From assembly GCA_964633205.1 (NCBI GenBank), contig CAZWFN010000022.1, positions 1 through 58,917 of the forward strand: a stretch of 58,917 nt of DNA. The letters run 5' to 3'. This document shows, one piece after another, positions 1 to 8,726 of this stretch. The translations under genes were made by a program, and so were the position numbers. The DNA comes from CAYVQE01 sp964633205 (GTDB lineage: Bacteria; Myxococcota; B64-G9). Every line of letters begins with the position of its first letter. The first letter of the stretch is position 1. The notes below the pieces were generated by a model. The model worked only from the letters and a program-made list of their open reading frames with translations, made no database searches and was not told the origin of the DNA.

Positions 1-58
1 CCTTGACCTCACGGCCGATCTGGGAAATCAGCCGTAAAGTGCTGGGAGATTCTGGACG
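1..58 (+). repeat. Partial copy of the dispersed 220-bp repeat (right end only)
   Basis: The first 58 bases match the right-hand end of the 220-bp repeat seen whole at 30182-30401 and, inverted, at 44516-44735. They share the stretch from CCTTGACCTC through GATCTGGGAAATCAGCC and, after a variable 10-base spacer, GGGAGAT-CTGG. The rest of the element would lie before the window. It sits downstream of the convergently read C69 peptidase gene. Confidence 0.75.
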
Positions 59-68
59 GCCTCGAGGA

Positions 69-90
69 CCGGGGGCTCAGCAGCCCCCGG
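69..90 (-). terminator. Strong GC hairpin downstream of the C69 peptidase gene
   Basis: CCGGGGGCT, a four-base loop (CAGC) and AGCCCCCGG form a perfect 9-bp stem 13 bases beyond the peptidase stop codon. There is no T tract, so this may be a factor-assisted terminator or an mRNA 3'-end stabiliser rather than a classical intrinsic terminator. Confidence 0.5.
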
Positions 91-102
91 GGCTGCTTCG
101 GC

Positions 103-1788
103 TCAGTGGGTGGGGCAGGGGCAGCACTTGTCCTGCTCGGGCTCTTCCTTTTCCTCGGGCTCTCCCGGCAGCTTGCGCTTCAAAAAGTGGTCGCCGCGGT
201 CCTCGACGATGCGCCGGTACCAGTGCTCGGGGTAGCCCGGGTGGGTGACCTTGCCGTGCTCGTCGCGCACGTTGCCGTCCAGGTACTTCACCAGCAGCTG
301 CTGGCCCAGCTTCCGCCAGCGGGCCATGGTGCGCGCAGTCTGCTCGGCGCTGTACTCGGTCAGGTAGTCGCGGGCCAGTTCGGGGGCGCGCTTGTAGAGC
401 GCCAGGGCGGCCTTGTCCACCGCCGCCTGGCGGGCCAAAAAGCTGCCCTCCAGCTCGCGCTGGACGATCTGGATGTCCTGGATCATGTCGCGGTAGCGGC
501 TGTAGGCGTAGTTGGACACCCAGTTGAACACCCAGAAGGCCGAATCCCAGCTGAAGGTCTCGAAGTCCGCCGTGCCCGGGGCGAAGGCCTTGGGCGAACG
601 CCGGATGCCGGCGTACATGGGCACGTAGACGGTGGAGTAGGTGTCATCGACGCCGAACCAGTACACGCCGCCGATGGGATCGGGCAGCCAGCCGCGCGAC
701 TGCGACACGAAGGAAAACCCGGTCTGCTGGGTGGAGGTGGCCCGCTCGTTGAAGTACTCCTTGTCGTCGACCTCCCAGAACAGCGGCCGCCAGCGGTAGG
801 GTAGCTCGTAGGGGCCCGCGCCCACGCCCTCGGTCAGGTCGAAGGGCGTACCCTCGAAGTGGTCGCGCATGAACTCCATCACGTCGCGCACCGACAGCTT
901 GCGGTCCGGCTTGATCCACAGCGGCAGCCGCTCGGCTTCCATGTCGCCCTGTATCCAGGCGCTCCAGCGATCGGCTTTGGACGGCGCGGCCCGGCGGAAC
1001 ATGGCCCACACCCGGGCCTCGCAGATGCGCAGGCCGGTGAAGTCCAGCGGCGCATAGGCGTCGGCGAAGGAGAATGCGCTGTCCTTGCCTTCGAAATAGC
1101 CCTGCTTGCGGGCGAAGGAGATGACGTCGGGCGCGTACAGGGTGTTGCGCTTGTCGTTCAGCGGAAAGGTGCGGATGCGGGCCTGGTTGGCGTGGGCCGA
1201 GATGGTGCCGTCGGGCACCTTGCGCGCCACCCAGACGGCGCCCTTGTCGTCCGGGCCCTTGCCGATCAGGTCCATGAACCAGACCTCGTTGGGATCGGCG
1301 ATGGAGAACGACTCGCCCGAGGAGTAGTAGCCGTACTCGGCCACCAGCTCGCCCATGGTCTCGACCGCCTGGCGGGCGGTGCGCGCCCGCTGCAGGGTGA
1401 CGTAGATCAGCGAGCCGTAGTCCATGATGGCCTCGGGGTCGCGCAGCTCCTTGCGTCCGCCCCAGGTGGTCTCGCCGATGACCAGCTGGTGCTCGTTCAT
1501 GTTGCCCACCACCTCGTAGGTGTGGGCCACCTCGTCGATCTCACCCAGGTGCTTGCCGGTGTCCCACTCGTAGATTTGGCGCTTGGCGCCCGGCGGGTGG
1601 TCGGCGGCCGGGATGTGGACCAGCTCGCCGTAGAGCACGTGGGAGTCGGCGGCGTAGGTGACCATGGTCGAGCCGTCTTGACTGGCCGCCTTGGTGATCA
1701 GGAAATTGGTGCAGGCGCCGGCCGGCGCGCTGCCCAGCAGCATCGCGGCGGCCAGCAGGGCGCCGGGAATCGCGGTCTTGCTCGTCAT
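103..1788 (-). CDS. Secreted peptidase family C69 (dipeptidase A-like, Ntn hydrolase)
   Basis: 561 residues. A Sec signal peptide of about 25 residues ends in PAGA, directly followed by C26 in CTNFLI. In family C69 (formerly U34) this cysteine becomes the N-terminal nucleophile of the mature enzyme, so signal cleavage would also activate it. Dipeptide hydrolysis outside the cytoplasm is expected from the family. Internal family-like motifs are GETTWGGR, SSGESFSIADP and SAHANQARI. The C-terminal tail is charged and ends in CCPCPTH, which is unusual and could bind metal or form disulfides. The start has a GAGGAG site 8-9 bases upstream and a promoter at 1819-1847. It appears to be a single-gene unit. 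Confidence 0.9.
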   Translation of the reverse strand: MTSKTAIPGALLAAAMLLGSAPAGACTNFLITKAASQDGSTMVTYAADSHVLYGELVHIPAADHPPGAKRQIYEWDTGKHLGEIDEVAHTYEVVGNMNEHQLVIGETTWGGRKELRDPEAIMDYGSLIYVTLQRARTARQAVETMGELVAEYGYYSSGESFSIADPNEVWFMDLIGKGPDDKGAVWVARKVPDGTISAHANQARIRTFPLNDKRNTLYAPDVISFARKQGYFEGKDSAFSFADAYAPLDFTGLRICEARVWAMFRRAAPSKADRWSAWIQGDMEAERLPLWIKPDRKLSVRDVMEFMRDHFEGTPFDLTEGVGAGPYELPYRWRPLFWEVDDKEYFNERATSTQQTGFSFVSQSRGWLPDPIGGVYWFGVDDTYSTVYVPMYAGIRRSPKAFAPGTADFETFSWDSAFWVFNWVSNYAYSRYRDMIQDIQIVQRELEGSFLARQAAVDKAALALYKRAPELARDYLTEYSAEQTARTMARWRKLGQQLLVKYLDGNVRDEHGKVTHPGYPEHWYRRIVEDRGDHFLKRKLPGEPEEKEEPEQDKCCPCPTH

Positions 1789-1818
1789 TTGACACTCCTC
1801 GCAATGGCGGTTCGCCCC

Positions 1819-1847
1819 TACTTAGCAAACCGGCGCCCGGGCGGCAA
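1819..1847 (-). promoter_or_regulatory. Sigma70-type promoter of the C69 peptidase gene
   Basis: On the minus strand TTGCCG, a 17-base spacer and TAAGTA put the transcription start near 1812, about 24 bases before the ATG. Inferred by eye. Confidence 0.4.
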
Positions 1848-1919
1848 GCCGGGCTGTCCGGCCCGAATCCTCCAACACGAGGGTTGAGGCGACGCGGTAT
1901 GGCCGTCAACGGGATTCGA

Positions 1920-2177
1920 TCATTTCCGGTTGCGGGAGCGGGTGGCGGCTTCGCGCCGCAGGCGGCGCAGGGCCTGCACCGAACTCGGCGGAAGCGGATC
2001 CTCGTGCGCCAGCACGCGATCGCGATCCGAGCGCAGCGCCAGCATGCGGGCCATGGCGCGGCAGGCCGCCGCCAGCAGCCCTGCGCGTTGCTCGGCGGTC
2101 ATGTCGCGATACGGCTCGGCTTCGCGCCGTACCGATTCGCGATCCGCCACCACCCAGCCCGGCAAGCCATCGCTCAT
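1920..2177 (-). CDS. Small conserved-looking protein, 85 aa
   Basis: No named function. It has the pattern of small bacterial hypothetical proteins with an Ala/Arg-rich helical core (MTAEQRAGLLAAACRAMARM), an S-D-R-D-R-V-L turn, a D-P-L-P element and a second basic helix. It has no cysteines, signal peptide or membrane segment, so it is probably cytoplasmic. The ATG lies 6 bases after a TAGGAT -10 element, so the mRNA may be leaderless; AGGA within that same element is the only Shine-Dalgarno-like sequence. Low complexity makes chance coding possible, but codon third positions are GC-rich as in the neighbours. Confidence 0.6.
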   Translation of the reverse strand: MSDGLPGWVVADRESVRREAEPYRDMTAEQRAGLLAAACRAMARMLALRSDRDRVLAHEDPLPPSSVQALRRLRREAATRSRNRK

Positions 2178-2183
2178 GGGGAC

Positions 2184-2213
2184 ATCCTATCCCAGATGCG
2201 CTGATTAGTGCAA
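2184..2213 (-). promoter_or_regulatory. Promoter predicting a leaderless mRNA for the 85-aa gene
   Basis: On the minus strand TTGCAC, an 18-base spacer and TAGGAT are followed by six bases and then the ATG, which places the predicted transcription start on the A of the start codon. Confidence 0.4.
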
Positions 2214-2430
2214 TTGTCTTCGGCACTTGGGATCGGTTCGAGCCATGCCTCCGGCCAGCCGCTCAACGGGCCGGGGGCCGGTCGGCAGCGGCGCTGGCCG
2301 GGGGGCGGGTGGCCTTGGCCGACGCTCGGATGGCATTGGCCGAAATCCTGCTGCCGGGCGGGCCCCGAGGCGGCTAGGCTGGGAACAGTCGGCGGATGGA
2401 CCGCCGCTGTTTTCGACTGGAGGCGAGACC

Positions 2431-3165
2431 ATGGAACACGCCAACCGCGCCCGCCACAGCCGCCGGCCCCACCCGGCCGGCAGCGGCCTGGTGTTCGGCA
2501 TCGTGATCGTCGGCGCCGGCCTGCTGCTGCTGCTCGACCAGCTCGGCGCGCTCGCGCCCCACCAGGCCTGGGACTTCTGGCCGCTGCTGCTGGTGGTCTT
2601 CGGGTCTGTGGCCCTGTTGCGGCCCAGCCAGGCGCCGCACCGCTTTCTGGGCGGGCTGCTGATCCTGACCGGGGTGGCCGTGCAGGTCCAGCTGCTCGAT
2701 CTGATCGCCTTCGACCTGTCGCTGCTGTGGCCGGCGCTGCTGATCCTGTTCGGGCTGTATGTCTTCTGGGTGGCCTGGCGCCAACGCGGCGGCGACGGGG
2801 ACATCGACCTGGAGTCGGACGATGCGGTCGACGCTTTGGCCGTGTTCGGCGGCACCCGGACGGCCAACACCTCGCAGCGCTTCGCCGGCGGGGTGGCCAG
2901 CGCCGTGTTCGGCGGCTGCGAGCTGGATCTGACCCGGGCCGAGATCCAGGGCGAGCAGGCCGTGCTGCATACCCGGGCCCTGTTCGGCGGCGTCGACATC
3001 CGGGTGCCCGAGCACTGGAACGTGGTCGTCAAGGGCGTCGGCATCCTGGGCGGCTTCGAGGACAAGAGCCGCCACCCCAAGCCCGAGCCCGACGTCGAGA
3101 TACCGGTCAAGAACCTGATCCTCAAGGGCTACGCCATGTTCGGCGGCGTGGACGTGAAGAACTGA
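2431..3165 (+). CDS. LiaF-like membrane protein (cell-envelope stress family)
   Basis: 244 residues. The N-terminal half has about four hydrophobic segments in the LiaI/LiaF-like transmembrane pattern (G-L-L-L-L-D, WPLLLVVFG, LLWPALLILFG). The C-terminal half has the repeating VFGG / LFGGVDI / MFGGVDV motifs of the LiaF C-terminal beta domain. In Firmicutes LiaF restrains a sensor kinase that responds to envelope stress. Here it precedes a LytS-type kinase and LytTR regulator on the same strand, 26 bases upstream, so a similar accessory role is inferred. The ATG follows GGAGG at 7-8 bases; the reading frame stays open upstream, but that extension is low-complexity and unsupported. Confidence 0.8.
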   Translation: MEHANRARHSRRPHPAGSGLVFGIVIVGAGLLLLLDQLGALAPHQAWDFWPLLLVVFGSVALLRPSQAPHRFLGGLLILTGVAVQVQLLDLIAFDLSLLWPALLILFGLYVFWVAWRQRGGDGDIDLESDDAVDALAVFGGTRTANTSQRFAGGVASAVFGGCELDLTRAEIQGEQAVLHTRALFGGVDIRVPEHWNVVVKGVGILGGFEDKSRHPKPEPDVEIPVKNLILKGYAMFGGVDVKN

Positions 3166-3191
3166 GCCGGCCCCGGGAACCCGAGGCGCCC

Positions 3192-4244
3192 ATGTCCGAT
3201 CCTTTCCTGCGCCGCGCCCGGCTCGCCTATTGGCTGGCCTGGCTGCCCATGATCGCTCTGCTGGCCGCGCTGTGGCTGGCCGTCGGCGCCATGGGGCCGC
3301 TGCAGGCCGTGGCCTCGGCCCTGGTGCTGGGCGCCGGCTACGCCCTGATCTGCCGCTCGACCTGGTACATGTGCCGCGCCCTGCCGCTGGGGCGCACCGC
3401 GGCCGCGCAGCTGGTGGCCAGCCACGGCGGCGCGGCCCTGCTGGCGGCCGGGCTGTGGGTCGGCCTGGCGCGGCTGGCCGCGCTGGGCTTGCCGGCGGAC
3501 TGGGCCGCGGGCCTGATAGCGCAGCAGGTGCTGCTGTTCGGGCTGGGGGTGGTCTACTTCCTGCTGGCGGTGGCCTACCACTACAGCGCCCTGGGGCTGG
3601 ACGCCGTCCGCCGCGCCGAGCACCGCGACGCGGCCAGCCGCGAGCTGGCCCGCGAGGCCGAGCTGCGCGCGCTGCGGGCGCAGCTCGACCCGCACTTTCT
3701 GTTCAACAGCTTGAACGCCATCGCCGCGCTGACCGGCGCGGCGCCGGCCCGAGCGCGGCGCATGTGCCTGGAGCTGTCCGGCTTTCTGCGCGAGACGCTG
3801 CGGCTGGGCGAGCGGGCGCGGGTGCGGCTGGACGAGGAGCTGGAGCTGGTGCGCCGCTACCTGGCGGTCGAGCGGGTGCGCTTCGGCGAGCGGCTGGAGA
3901 TCCGCGAGCAGGTCGATCCGAGCTGCCTGCGCTGGTCCGTGCCGCCGCTGCTGCTGCAGCCGGCGGTCGAGAACGCGGTGCGTCACGGAGTGGCCTGCTT
4001 GCCGCAGGGAGCCTGGCTGAGCCTGGAGGTCGCCTGCGCCGGCGATCGGCTTTGCATCGCGCTGAGCAACCCGTATGATCCCGAGGCGGGCGGCGGTGAC
4101 GGCCTGGGCCGCGGCACGCGCCTGTTGCGCGAGCGGCTGCAGGCCGAGTTCGGCGCCGCCGCCGAGCTGCGCCAGACCCGCGACGGGCGGGTCTGGCGGC
4201 TGGAGCTGCGCTTGCCGCAGCGGGAGGTCGACAGCCGGGCATGA
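3192..4244 (+). CDS. LytS/YehU-type sensor histidine kinase
   Basis: 350 residues. Four hydrophobic segments fill roughly residues 10-130, followed by a short coiled coil and the His_kinase (PF06580) core. The phosphoacceptor motif is LDPHFLFNSLN, and the N box is LLLQPAVENAVRHG. The ATP-lid region near the C-terminus is short (GDGLGRGTRLLRERL), as is usual for this class. No extracellular sensor domain is visible, so sensing is probably intramembrane or through the adjacent LiaF-like protein. Its stop overlaps the regulator start (ATGA), implying translational coupling. The expected role is phosphorylating the LytTR regulator. Confidence 0.88.
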   Translation: MSDPFLRRARLAYWLAWLPMIALLAALWLAVGAMGPLQAVASALVLGAGYALICRSTWYMCRALPLGRTAAAQLVASHGGAALLAAGLWVGLARLAALGLPADWAAGLIAQQVLLFGLGVVYFLLAVAYHYSALGLDAVRRAEHRDAASRELAREAELRALRAQLDPHFLFNSLNAIAALTGAAPARARRMCLELSGFLRETLRLGERARVRLDEELELVRRYLAVERVRFGERLEIREQVDPSCLRWSVPPLLLQPAVENAVRHGVACLPQGAWLSLEVACAGDRLCIALSNPYDPEAGGGDGLGRGTRLLRERLQAEFGAAAELRQTRDGRVWRLELRLPQREVDSRA

Positions 4245-4987
4245 GCAGCGGGCCATTGCGCACCGTGATCGTCGACGACGAGGAGCTGGCGCGCGTCTAT
4301 TTGCGCGAGCTGCTGGCCGATCACGCCGACGTGCAGCTGGTGGCCGAGTGCGCCGACGGCTTCGCGGCGGTCAAGGCCTGCGCCGCCGAAGGGCCCGACC
4401 TGCTGTTGCTCGACATCCAGATGCCCAAGCTGAACGGCTTCGAGGTGCTGGAGATGATCGAGCCGGGGCCCCAGGTGGTGTTCACCACCGCCTACGACCG
4501 CTATGCGCTCAAGGCCTTCGAGGTCCACGCGGCCGACTACCTGCTCAAGCCCTTCGCGCCCGAACGACTGGCCGAGGCGCTGGCGGCGGTGCGCGCCCGC
4601 CGCGGTACGCCCCCGCCGGCCGGGCAGCTGGCCGCGGCCGCCCGGCCCGAGGGGCAGTGGCTGGAGCGCATCGCGGTGCGCGACGGCAATGCCGTACAGC
4701 TGATCCCGGTCGACGCCCTGGACCACGTCGCTGCGCAGGACGACTACATCGCCCTGCACAGCCGGGGCCAGAGCCACCTGAAGCACCAGACCCTGAGCAG
4801 CCTGGCCGACAGCCTCGATCCGCAGCGCTTCGTGCGCATCCACCGCTCCAGCCTGGTCAACCTGGAGCGCATCGCGCGCATCGAGCCCTGGACCAAGGAC
4901 ACCTGGCTGGCCGTCCTGCACGACGGCACGCGGCTGAGCGTGTCGCGCTCCGGTTACCGGCGCTTGCGCCGCTTGATGGACGCTTGA
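4241..4987 (+). CDS. LytTR-family response regulator
   Basis: 248 residues. Residues 1-120 form a receiver domain with the acidic pocket VIVDDEE, phosphoacceptor D in LLLDIQMPKLNG, the T in FTTAYD and the K in LLKPF. Residues about 145-245 form a LytTR DNA-binding domain (IAVRDGNAVQLIPVDAL, AAQDDYIALHS, FVRIHRSSLVNLERI). LytTR regulators of this type usually activate envelope or secretion genes. It overlaps the kinase gene by four bases and is one base from the PHP-helicase gene, so all four genes from 2431 probably share a transcript. Confidence 0.92.
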   Translation: MSSGPLRTVIVDDEELARVYLRELLADHADVQLVAECADGFAAVKACAAEGPDLLLLDIQMPKLNGFEVLEMIEPGPQVVFTTAYDRYALKAFEVHAADYLLKPFAPERLAEALAAVRARRGTPPPAGQLAAAARPEGQWLERIAVRDGNAVQLIPVDALDHVAAQDDYIALHSRGQSHLKHQTLSSLADSLDPQRFVRIHRSSLVNLERIARIEPWTKDTWLAVLHDGTRLSVSRSGYRRLRRLMDA

Positions 4988-4988
4988 G

Positions 4989-7900
4989 ATGCGTTTCTAC
5001 GCCGACCTGCACATCCACTCGCGCTACTCGCGGGCCACCTCCCGCGATTGCAAGCTGCCCGAGCTGGCCCGCTGGGCCCAGCTCAAGGGCCTGACCGTGC
5101 TGGGCAGCGGCGATTTCACCCACCCGGGCTGGCGGGCCGAGATCGACGAGCAGCTGGTGGCGGCCGAGCCGGGCCTGTTCCGGCTGCGGCCCGATCTGGA
5201 ACGCGCGGTGGCCGCCCGGGTGCCGGCCGCCTGCCAGCGGCCGTTGCGCTTCTGCCTGACGGTGGAGATCGCCACCATCTACAAGCGCGCCGAGCGTACC
5301 CGCAAGGTCCACCACCTGCTGCTGGCCGGCGATCGCGACACGGCCGGCCGGCTGGTCGCCGCGCTGGAGTCCATCGGCAACCTGCGCTCCGACGGCCGGC
5401 CCATCCTGGGCCTGGACTCGCGCGACCTGCTCGAGATCGCGCTCGAGTGCGGTCCGGGCTGCCACCTGATCCCGGCCCACATCTGGACGCCCTGGTTTTC
5501 GGCCCTGGGCAGCAAGTCCGGCTTCGACTCCATCGCCGACTGCTACGGGCCGCTGAGCCGGCACCTGTTCGCCGTCGAGACGGGCTTGAGCTCGGATCCG
5601 GCCATGAACTGGCGCGTCTCGGCCCTGGATGGCTACCGGCTGGTGTCCAACTCCGACGCCCACTCGCCGGCCAAGCTGGGCCGCGAGGCCTGCGCCTTCG
5701 ATTGCGAGCTGTCCTTTCCGGCCATGGTGGCGGCGCTGCGCAGCGGCGACGGCTACCGCGGCACGGTCGAGTTCTTCCCCGAAGAGGGCAAGTACCACCT
5801 CGACGGCCACCGCAAGTGCGCCCAGTGCCTGGAGCCGGCCGAGACCCGGCGCCTGGACGGGCGCTGTCCGGTCTGCGGCCGGCCGCTGACCGTGGGGGTG
5901 ATGCACCGGGTCGAGGAGCTGGCCGATCGGGCGGCCGCCGCCGCCCTGCAGCGGCCGCCGGCGACCGCCGGCGTGGTGCGTTCGCTGGTGCCGCTGGCCG
6001 AGGTCTTGGGCGAGATCCTGGGCGTGGGCCCCAACAGCAAGCGCGTCCAGCGCTCCGCAGCCGGCCTGCTCGATCGGCTGGGGCCCGAGCTCGAGCTGCT
6101 GTGGAGCCGCGATCTGGAGGACGTGCGCCGCAGCACATCGCCGCTGGCGGCCGAGGCGCTGCGCCGGCTGCGGGCCGGCGAGGTGCGGCGCCAGCCGGGC
6201 TATGACGGGGCCTACGGCCGCATCCGGCTGTTCGAGGCCGGCGAGATCGACGGCCCGCCGGGCGGGCTGCTGTTCGACCTGCCCCCGGCTGTGGCTGGGC
6301 AGCCCGCCGCGCAGCCCGCTGCGCCGGCCGCGGTGGCGGCACAGGCCGGGGCCCAAGCGGCGGCTGCGGCGCCGGAAGCCGAGCCGGCGGCCGCCGCGCC
6401 CGAAGCGCTCGATGCCGATCAGCGCCGGGCGGTGGATTGCGCGGCCGGCGTGGTGCTGATCGAGGCCGGGCCCGGCTCGGGCAAGACCCGGGTGCTGGTC
6501 CAGCGCCTGGTGCGCCGCATCGCCGCCGGCGCGGTCGAGCCCGAGCACTGTCTGGCCATCACCTTCACCCGGCGGGCGGCCGAGGCGCTGCGCGACCGGC
6601 TGGCGCGCAGTCTGGGCGGGCGCGCCGAGCGGGTGAGCGTGTCCACCCTGCACGCACTGGCGCTCGACATCCTGCGCCGGCAGCCGCAGGCCGCCGGGCT
6701 CGCGGACGATTTCGGCGTGGCCGACGAGCACCAGCAGCGGGCGCTGCTGAGCGAGGCCTTGGCCATCCCGCCGCGCCGCGCCCCCGGACTGCTGGAGCGG
6801 CTGGCTCAAATCCGGCGCGGCGGCGGGCCGGTGGCCGAGGAGGACTCCGCCCGGCTGGCCGCCTACCGCCAAGCGCTGCGGCGGCGCCGGCTGATCGACT
6901 TCGACGATCTGATGCTGGCCGCGGCCGAGCTGCTGGAGCAGGACGCGGCGGCGGCGGCCGCTTGGCGCGAGCGCTATGGCTGCCTGTCGGTCGACGAGCT
7001 GCAGGACACCGATGCCGTCCAGCAGCGGCTGCTGCTGGCGCTGGCCGGGCCCGCGCCCGACCTGTGCGCCATCGGCGATCCCGACCAGTCGATCTACGGC
7101 TTCCGCGGCGCCGACCCGTCGGTCTTCGCCCGGCTGCGCCGGCGCTACCCGCAGGCGCGCTGCCTGCGGCTGGGCTGCAACTACCGCTGCAGCCCGGCCA
7201 TCGCCGCGGCCGCCGCCGAGGTGCTCGGCCGCGCCGGCCAGCGGGTGGCGACCGATTGGCCGGAGCGCATCGCGCTGTACGCCGCGCCCAGCGAGCGGGC
7301 CGAGGCCGAGTTCGTGGTCCACTCCCTCGAGCAGCTCGTCGGCGGCCACAGCTTCTTCTCGCTGGACTCGGGCCGCAGCACAGACGGCCGCGTCGGCCGG
7401 CTGGGCTTCGGCGACGTGGCCGTGCTCTACCGCAGCGACGCCCAGGCCGAGCCCCTGGTCGAGGCGTTGGAACGCTCGGGCATCCCTTTTCAGAAGCGCT
7501 CCCACGATCGCTTGCTCGATCTGGCCGGGGTGCGCGCCCTGGCCGACAGCCTGCGGCAGCGGCCGGGCCGCGGCGACCTGCGTCGGCGGCTGGCCTTGCG
7601 GGTGCGCAAGCTGGCCGAGCTGCCGCCGGCCGAGGGCGGCTGCGACGAAGGGGCGCTGCGCGCCGCGCGCGACCTGCTCGCGCCGCTGGCGGCCGCCTGC
7701 GGCGACGATGCGCAGCGCTTTTTGGCCGAGCTGGCCTGCGGCGCCCAGATCGACGCGCTCGACCCGCGGGCCGACGCGGTGGCGCTGCTCAGCCTGCACG
7801 CCGCCAAGGGGCTGGAGTACGAGGCGGTCTTCATCACCGGCTGCGAGGACGGCCTGCTGCCGCTGCGCTTCGGCGGCCGGGCCGCCGCCGATGCGGCCGA

Positions 7901-8108
7901 GGAGCAGCGCCTGTTCTACGTCGGCATGACCCGCGCCCGGCGCCAGCTCTGGCTGACCCGGGCCCGCCGCCGCAAGCTGCGCGGCCGCCGCCGCGAGGCC
8001 GCACCCTCGCCCTTTCTGGCGGCCATCGCCGAGCGCTGGACCGAGACGCTGGAACGGCCCATGCCACGGGGCCGCAAGCGGCGCCGCGATCAGCTCGAAC
8101 TATTGTAG
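4989..8108 (+). CDS. PHP phosphoesterase fused to UvrD/Rep-type superfamily 1 helicase
   Basis: 1039 residues. Residues 1 to about 265 form a PHP-family domain (DLHIHSRYS at 6-14; later VSNSDAHSP). C277, C280, C293 and C296 make a four-cysteine zinc-ribbon. Residues about 300-400 resemble the C-terminal part of the TIGR00375 PHP family, including GVGPNSKRVQ. After an Ala/Pro-rich linker comes a UvrD-like helicase with Walker A GPGSGKT at 494-500, SVDELQDTD, GDPDQSIYGFRGAD, LHAAKGLEYEAVF and FYVGMTRAR. The family suggests ATP-driven unwinding coupled to a nuclease or phosphatase in DNA repair; the joint activity is inferred. The start follows the LytTR stop by one base with a poor ribosome site, consistent with coupling. 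Confidence 0.9.
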   Translation: MRFYADLHIHSRYSRATSRDCKLPELARWAQLKGLTVLGSGDFTHPGWRAEIDEQLVAAEPGLFRLRPDLERAVAARVPAACQRPLRFCLTVEIATIYKRAERTRKVHHLLLAGDRDTAGRLVAALESIGNLRSDGRPILGLDSRDLLEIALECGPGCHLIPAHIWTPWFSALGSKSGFDSIADCYGPLSRHLFAVETGLSSDPAMNWRVSALDGYRLVSNSDAHSPAKLGREACAFDCELSFPAMVAALRSGDGYRGTVEFFPEEGKYHLDGHRKCAQCLEPAETRRLDGRCPVCGRPLTVGVMHRVEELADRAAAAALQRPPATAGVVRSLVPLAEVLGEILGVGPNSKRVQRSAAGLLDRLGPELELLWSRDLEDVRRSTSPLAAEALRRLRAGEVRRQPGYDGAYGRIRLFEAGEIDGPPGGLLFDLPPAVAGQPAAQPAAPAAVAAQAGAQAAAAAPEAEPAAAAPEALDADQRRAVDCAAGVVLIEAGPGSGKTRVLVQRLVRRIAAGAVEPEHCLAITFTRRAAEALRDRLARSLGGRAERVSVSTLHALALDILRRQPQAAGLADDFGVADEHQQRALLSEALAIPPRRAPGLLERLAQIRRGGGPVAEEDSARLAAYRQALRRRRLIDFDDLMLAAAELLEQDAAAAAAWRERYGCLSVDELQDTDAVQQRLLLALAGPAPDLCAIGDPDQSIYGFRGADPSVFARLRRRYPQARCLRLGCNYRCSPAIAAAAAEVLGRAGQRVATDWPERIALYAAPSERAEAEFVVHSLEQLVGGHSFFSLDSGRSTDGRVGRLGFGDVAVLYRSDAQAEPLVEALERSGIPFQKRSHDRLLDLAGVRALADSLRQRPGRGDLRRRLALRVRKLAELPPAEGGCDEGALRAARDLLAPLAAACGDDAQRFLAELACGAQIDALDPRADAVALLSLHAAKGLEYEAVFITGCEDGLLPLRFGGRAAADAAEEQRLFYVGMTRARRQLWLTRARRRKLRGRRREAAPSPFLAAIAERWTETLERPMPRGRKRRRDQLELL

Positions 8109-8144
8109 ACAGTCGTTGCACCGTCCGCTTCGTTTTCTTGAGGC

Positions 8145-8174
8145 TTGCGGGCGGCCGGGCGGCCGCGGTAGCAT
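8145..8174 (+). promoter_or_regulatory. Promoter predicting a leaderless mRNA for the PilZ gene
   Basis: TTGCGG, an 18-base spacer and TAGCAT are followed by seven bases and the ATG at 8182. No Shine-Dalgarno sequence precedes that ATG. Confidence 0.45.
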
Positions 8175-8181
8175 GCGCGGC

Positions 8182-8616
8182 ATGGACGATCGTTCAGCCG
8201 GCCACCGCCGGGCGGCATCGCGCACGCCCATGCAGGCCATGATCACCTACCGGCTCGACGGGCAGGAGTACGGCAACCTGGCGGCCGACGTGTCGCCGGA
8301 CGGCATCTTCATCCGCACCTTCATGCCCCCGCCGGTGGGCACCCGCCTGGAGCTGACCGCCGAGCTGCCGGAGGAGCTGGGCGGCTTCGCGGTCGAGCTC
8401 GAGGGTGTGGTGCGGCGCCGGGTGGACGGCGAGGATCCGCGCCACAACGGCATGGGCATACAGTTCACCGCGGTGCACGCCAGCGAGCCGGCGGCGGTGC
8501 GTTTCTTGGCCGCCCAGGTCTTCGGCATCACGCCCGCGGCCGCCGGGCCGGCAGCGGCCGAGCCGGCTTCCGAGCCCGAGCCGCCCATGGACGACGGCGA
8601 CACCATTCCCCAGTGA
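8182..8616 (+). CDS. PilZ-domain protein (TIGR02266-like)
   Basis: 144 residues. One PilZ domain spans about 9-115: RRAASRTP start, LAADVSPDGIFIRT (the family's D-x-S-x-x-G strand) and GMGIQF. The canonical RxxxR c-di-GMP motif is only partly visible, so binding is uncertain. The Ala/Pro/Glu tail looks disordered. The frame extends upstream to 8116, but the ATG at 8182 fits best: the domain starts there and a -10 element sits 7 bases before it. In this group such proteins act as c-di-GMP-responsive or scaffold modules in motility and surface behaviour. Confidence 0.8.
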   Translation: MDDRSAGHRRAASRTPMQAMITYRLDGQEYGNLAADVSPDGIFIRTFMPPPVGTRLELTAELPEELGGFAVELEGVVRRRVDGEDPRHNGMGIQFTAVHASEPAAVRFLAAQVFGITPAAAGPAAAEPASEPEPPMDDGDTIPQ

Positions 8617-8726
8617 CCGCCCCGCCGGGCCGCGCCCGGCTCAGCACCGAAGGTCCCCCGCCCGAAGAGGGTGTCGAAAAATCCGAAATCACGTGCACCT
8701 TTCGCAAACTGAAATTTCTATCGTAG

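Noticed and set aside
2336..2353. Possible sigma-54 promoter (TTGGCCGAAATCCTGCT) before the LiaF-like gene
   Set aside because: GG-N10-GC spacing is right, but three of the central consensus positions differ and the leader would be about 70 bases; too weak next to the sites at 25164 and 53744.
4857..7799. Long minus-strand open frame of 980 residues opposite the LytTR and PHP-helicase genes
   Set aside because: Its composition is a Gln/Gly/Ala/Arg mirror of the real genes, and it has no motif, start site or promoter; it is an artefact of GC-rich third codon positions. The same holds for the many other long opposite-strand frames, for example at 35653-38151 and 45906-48176.
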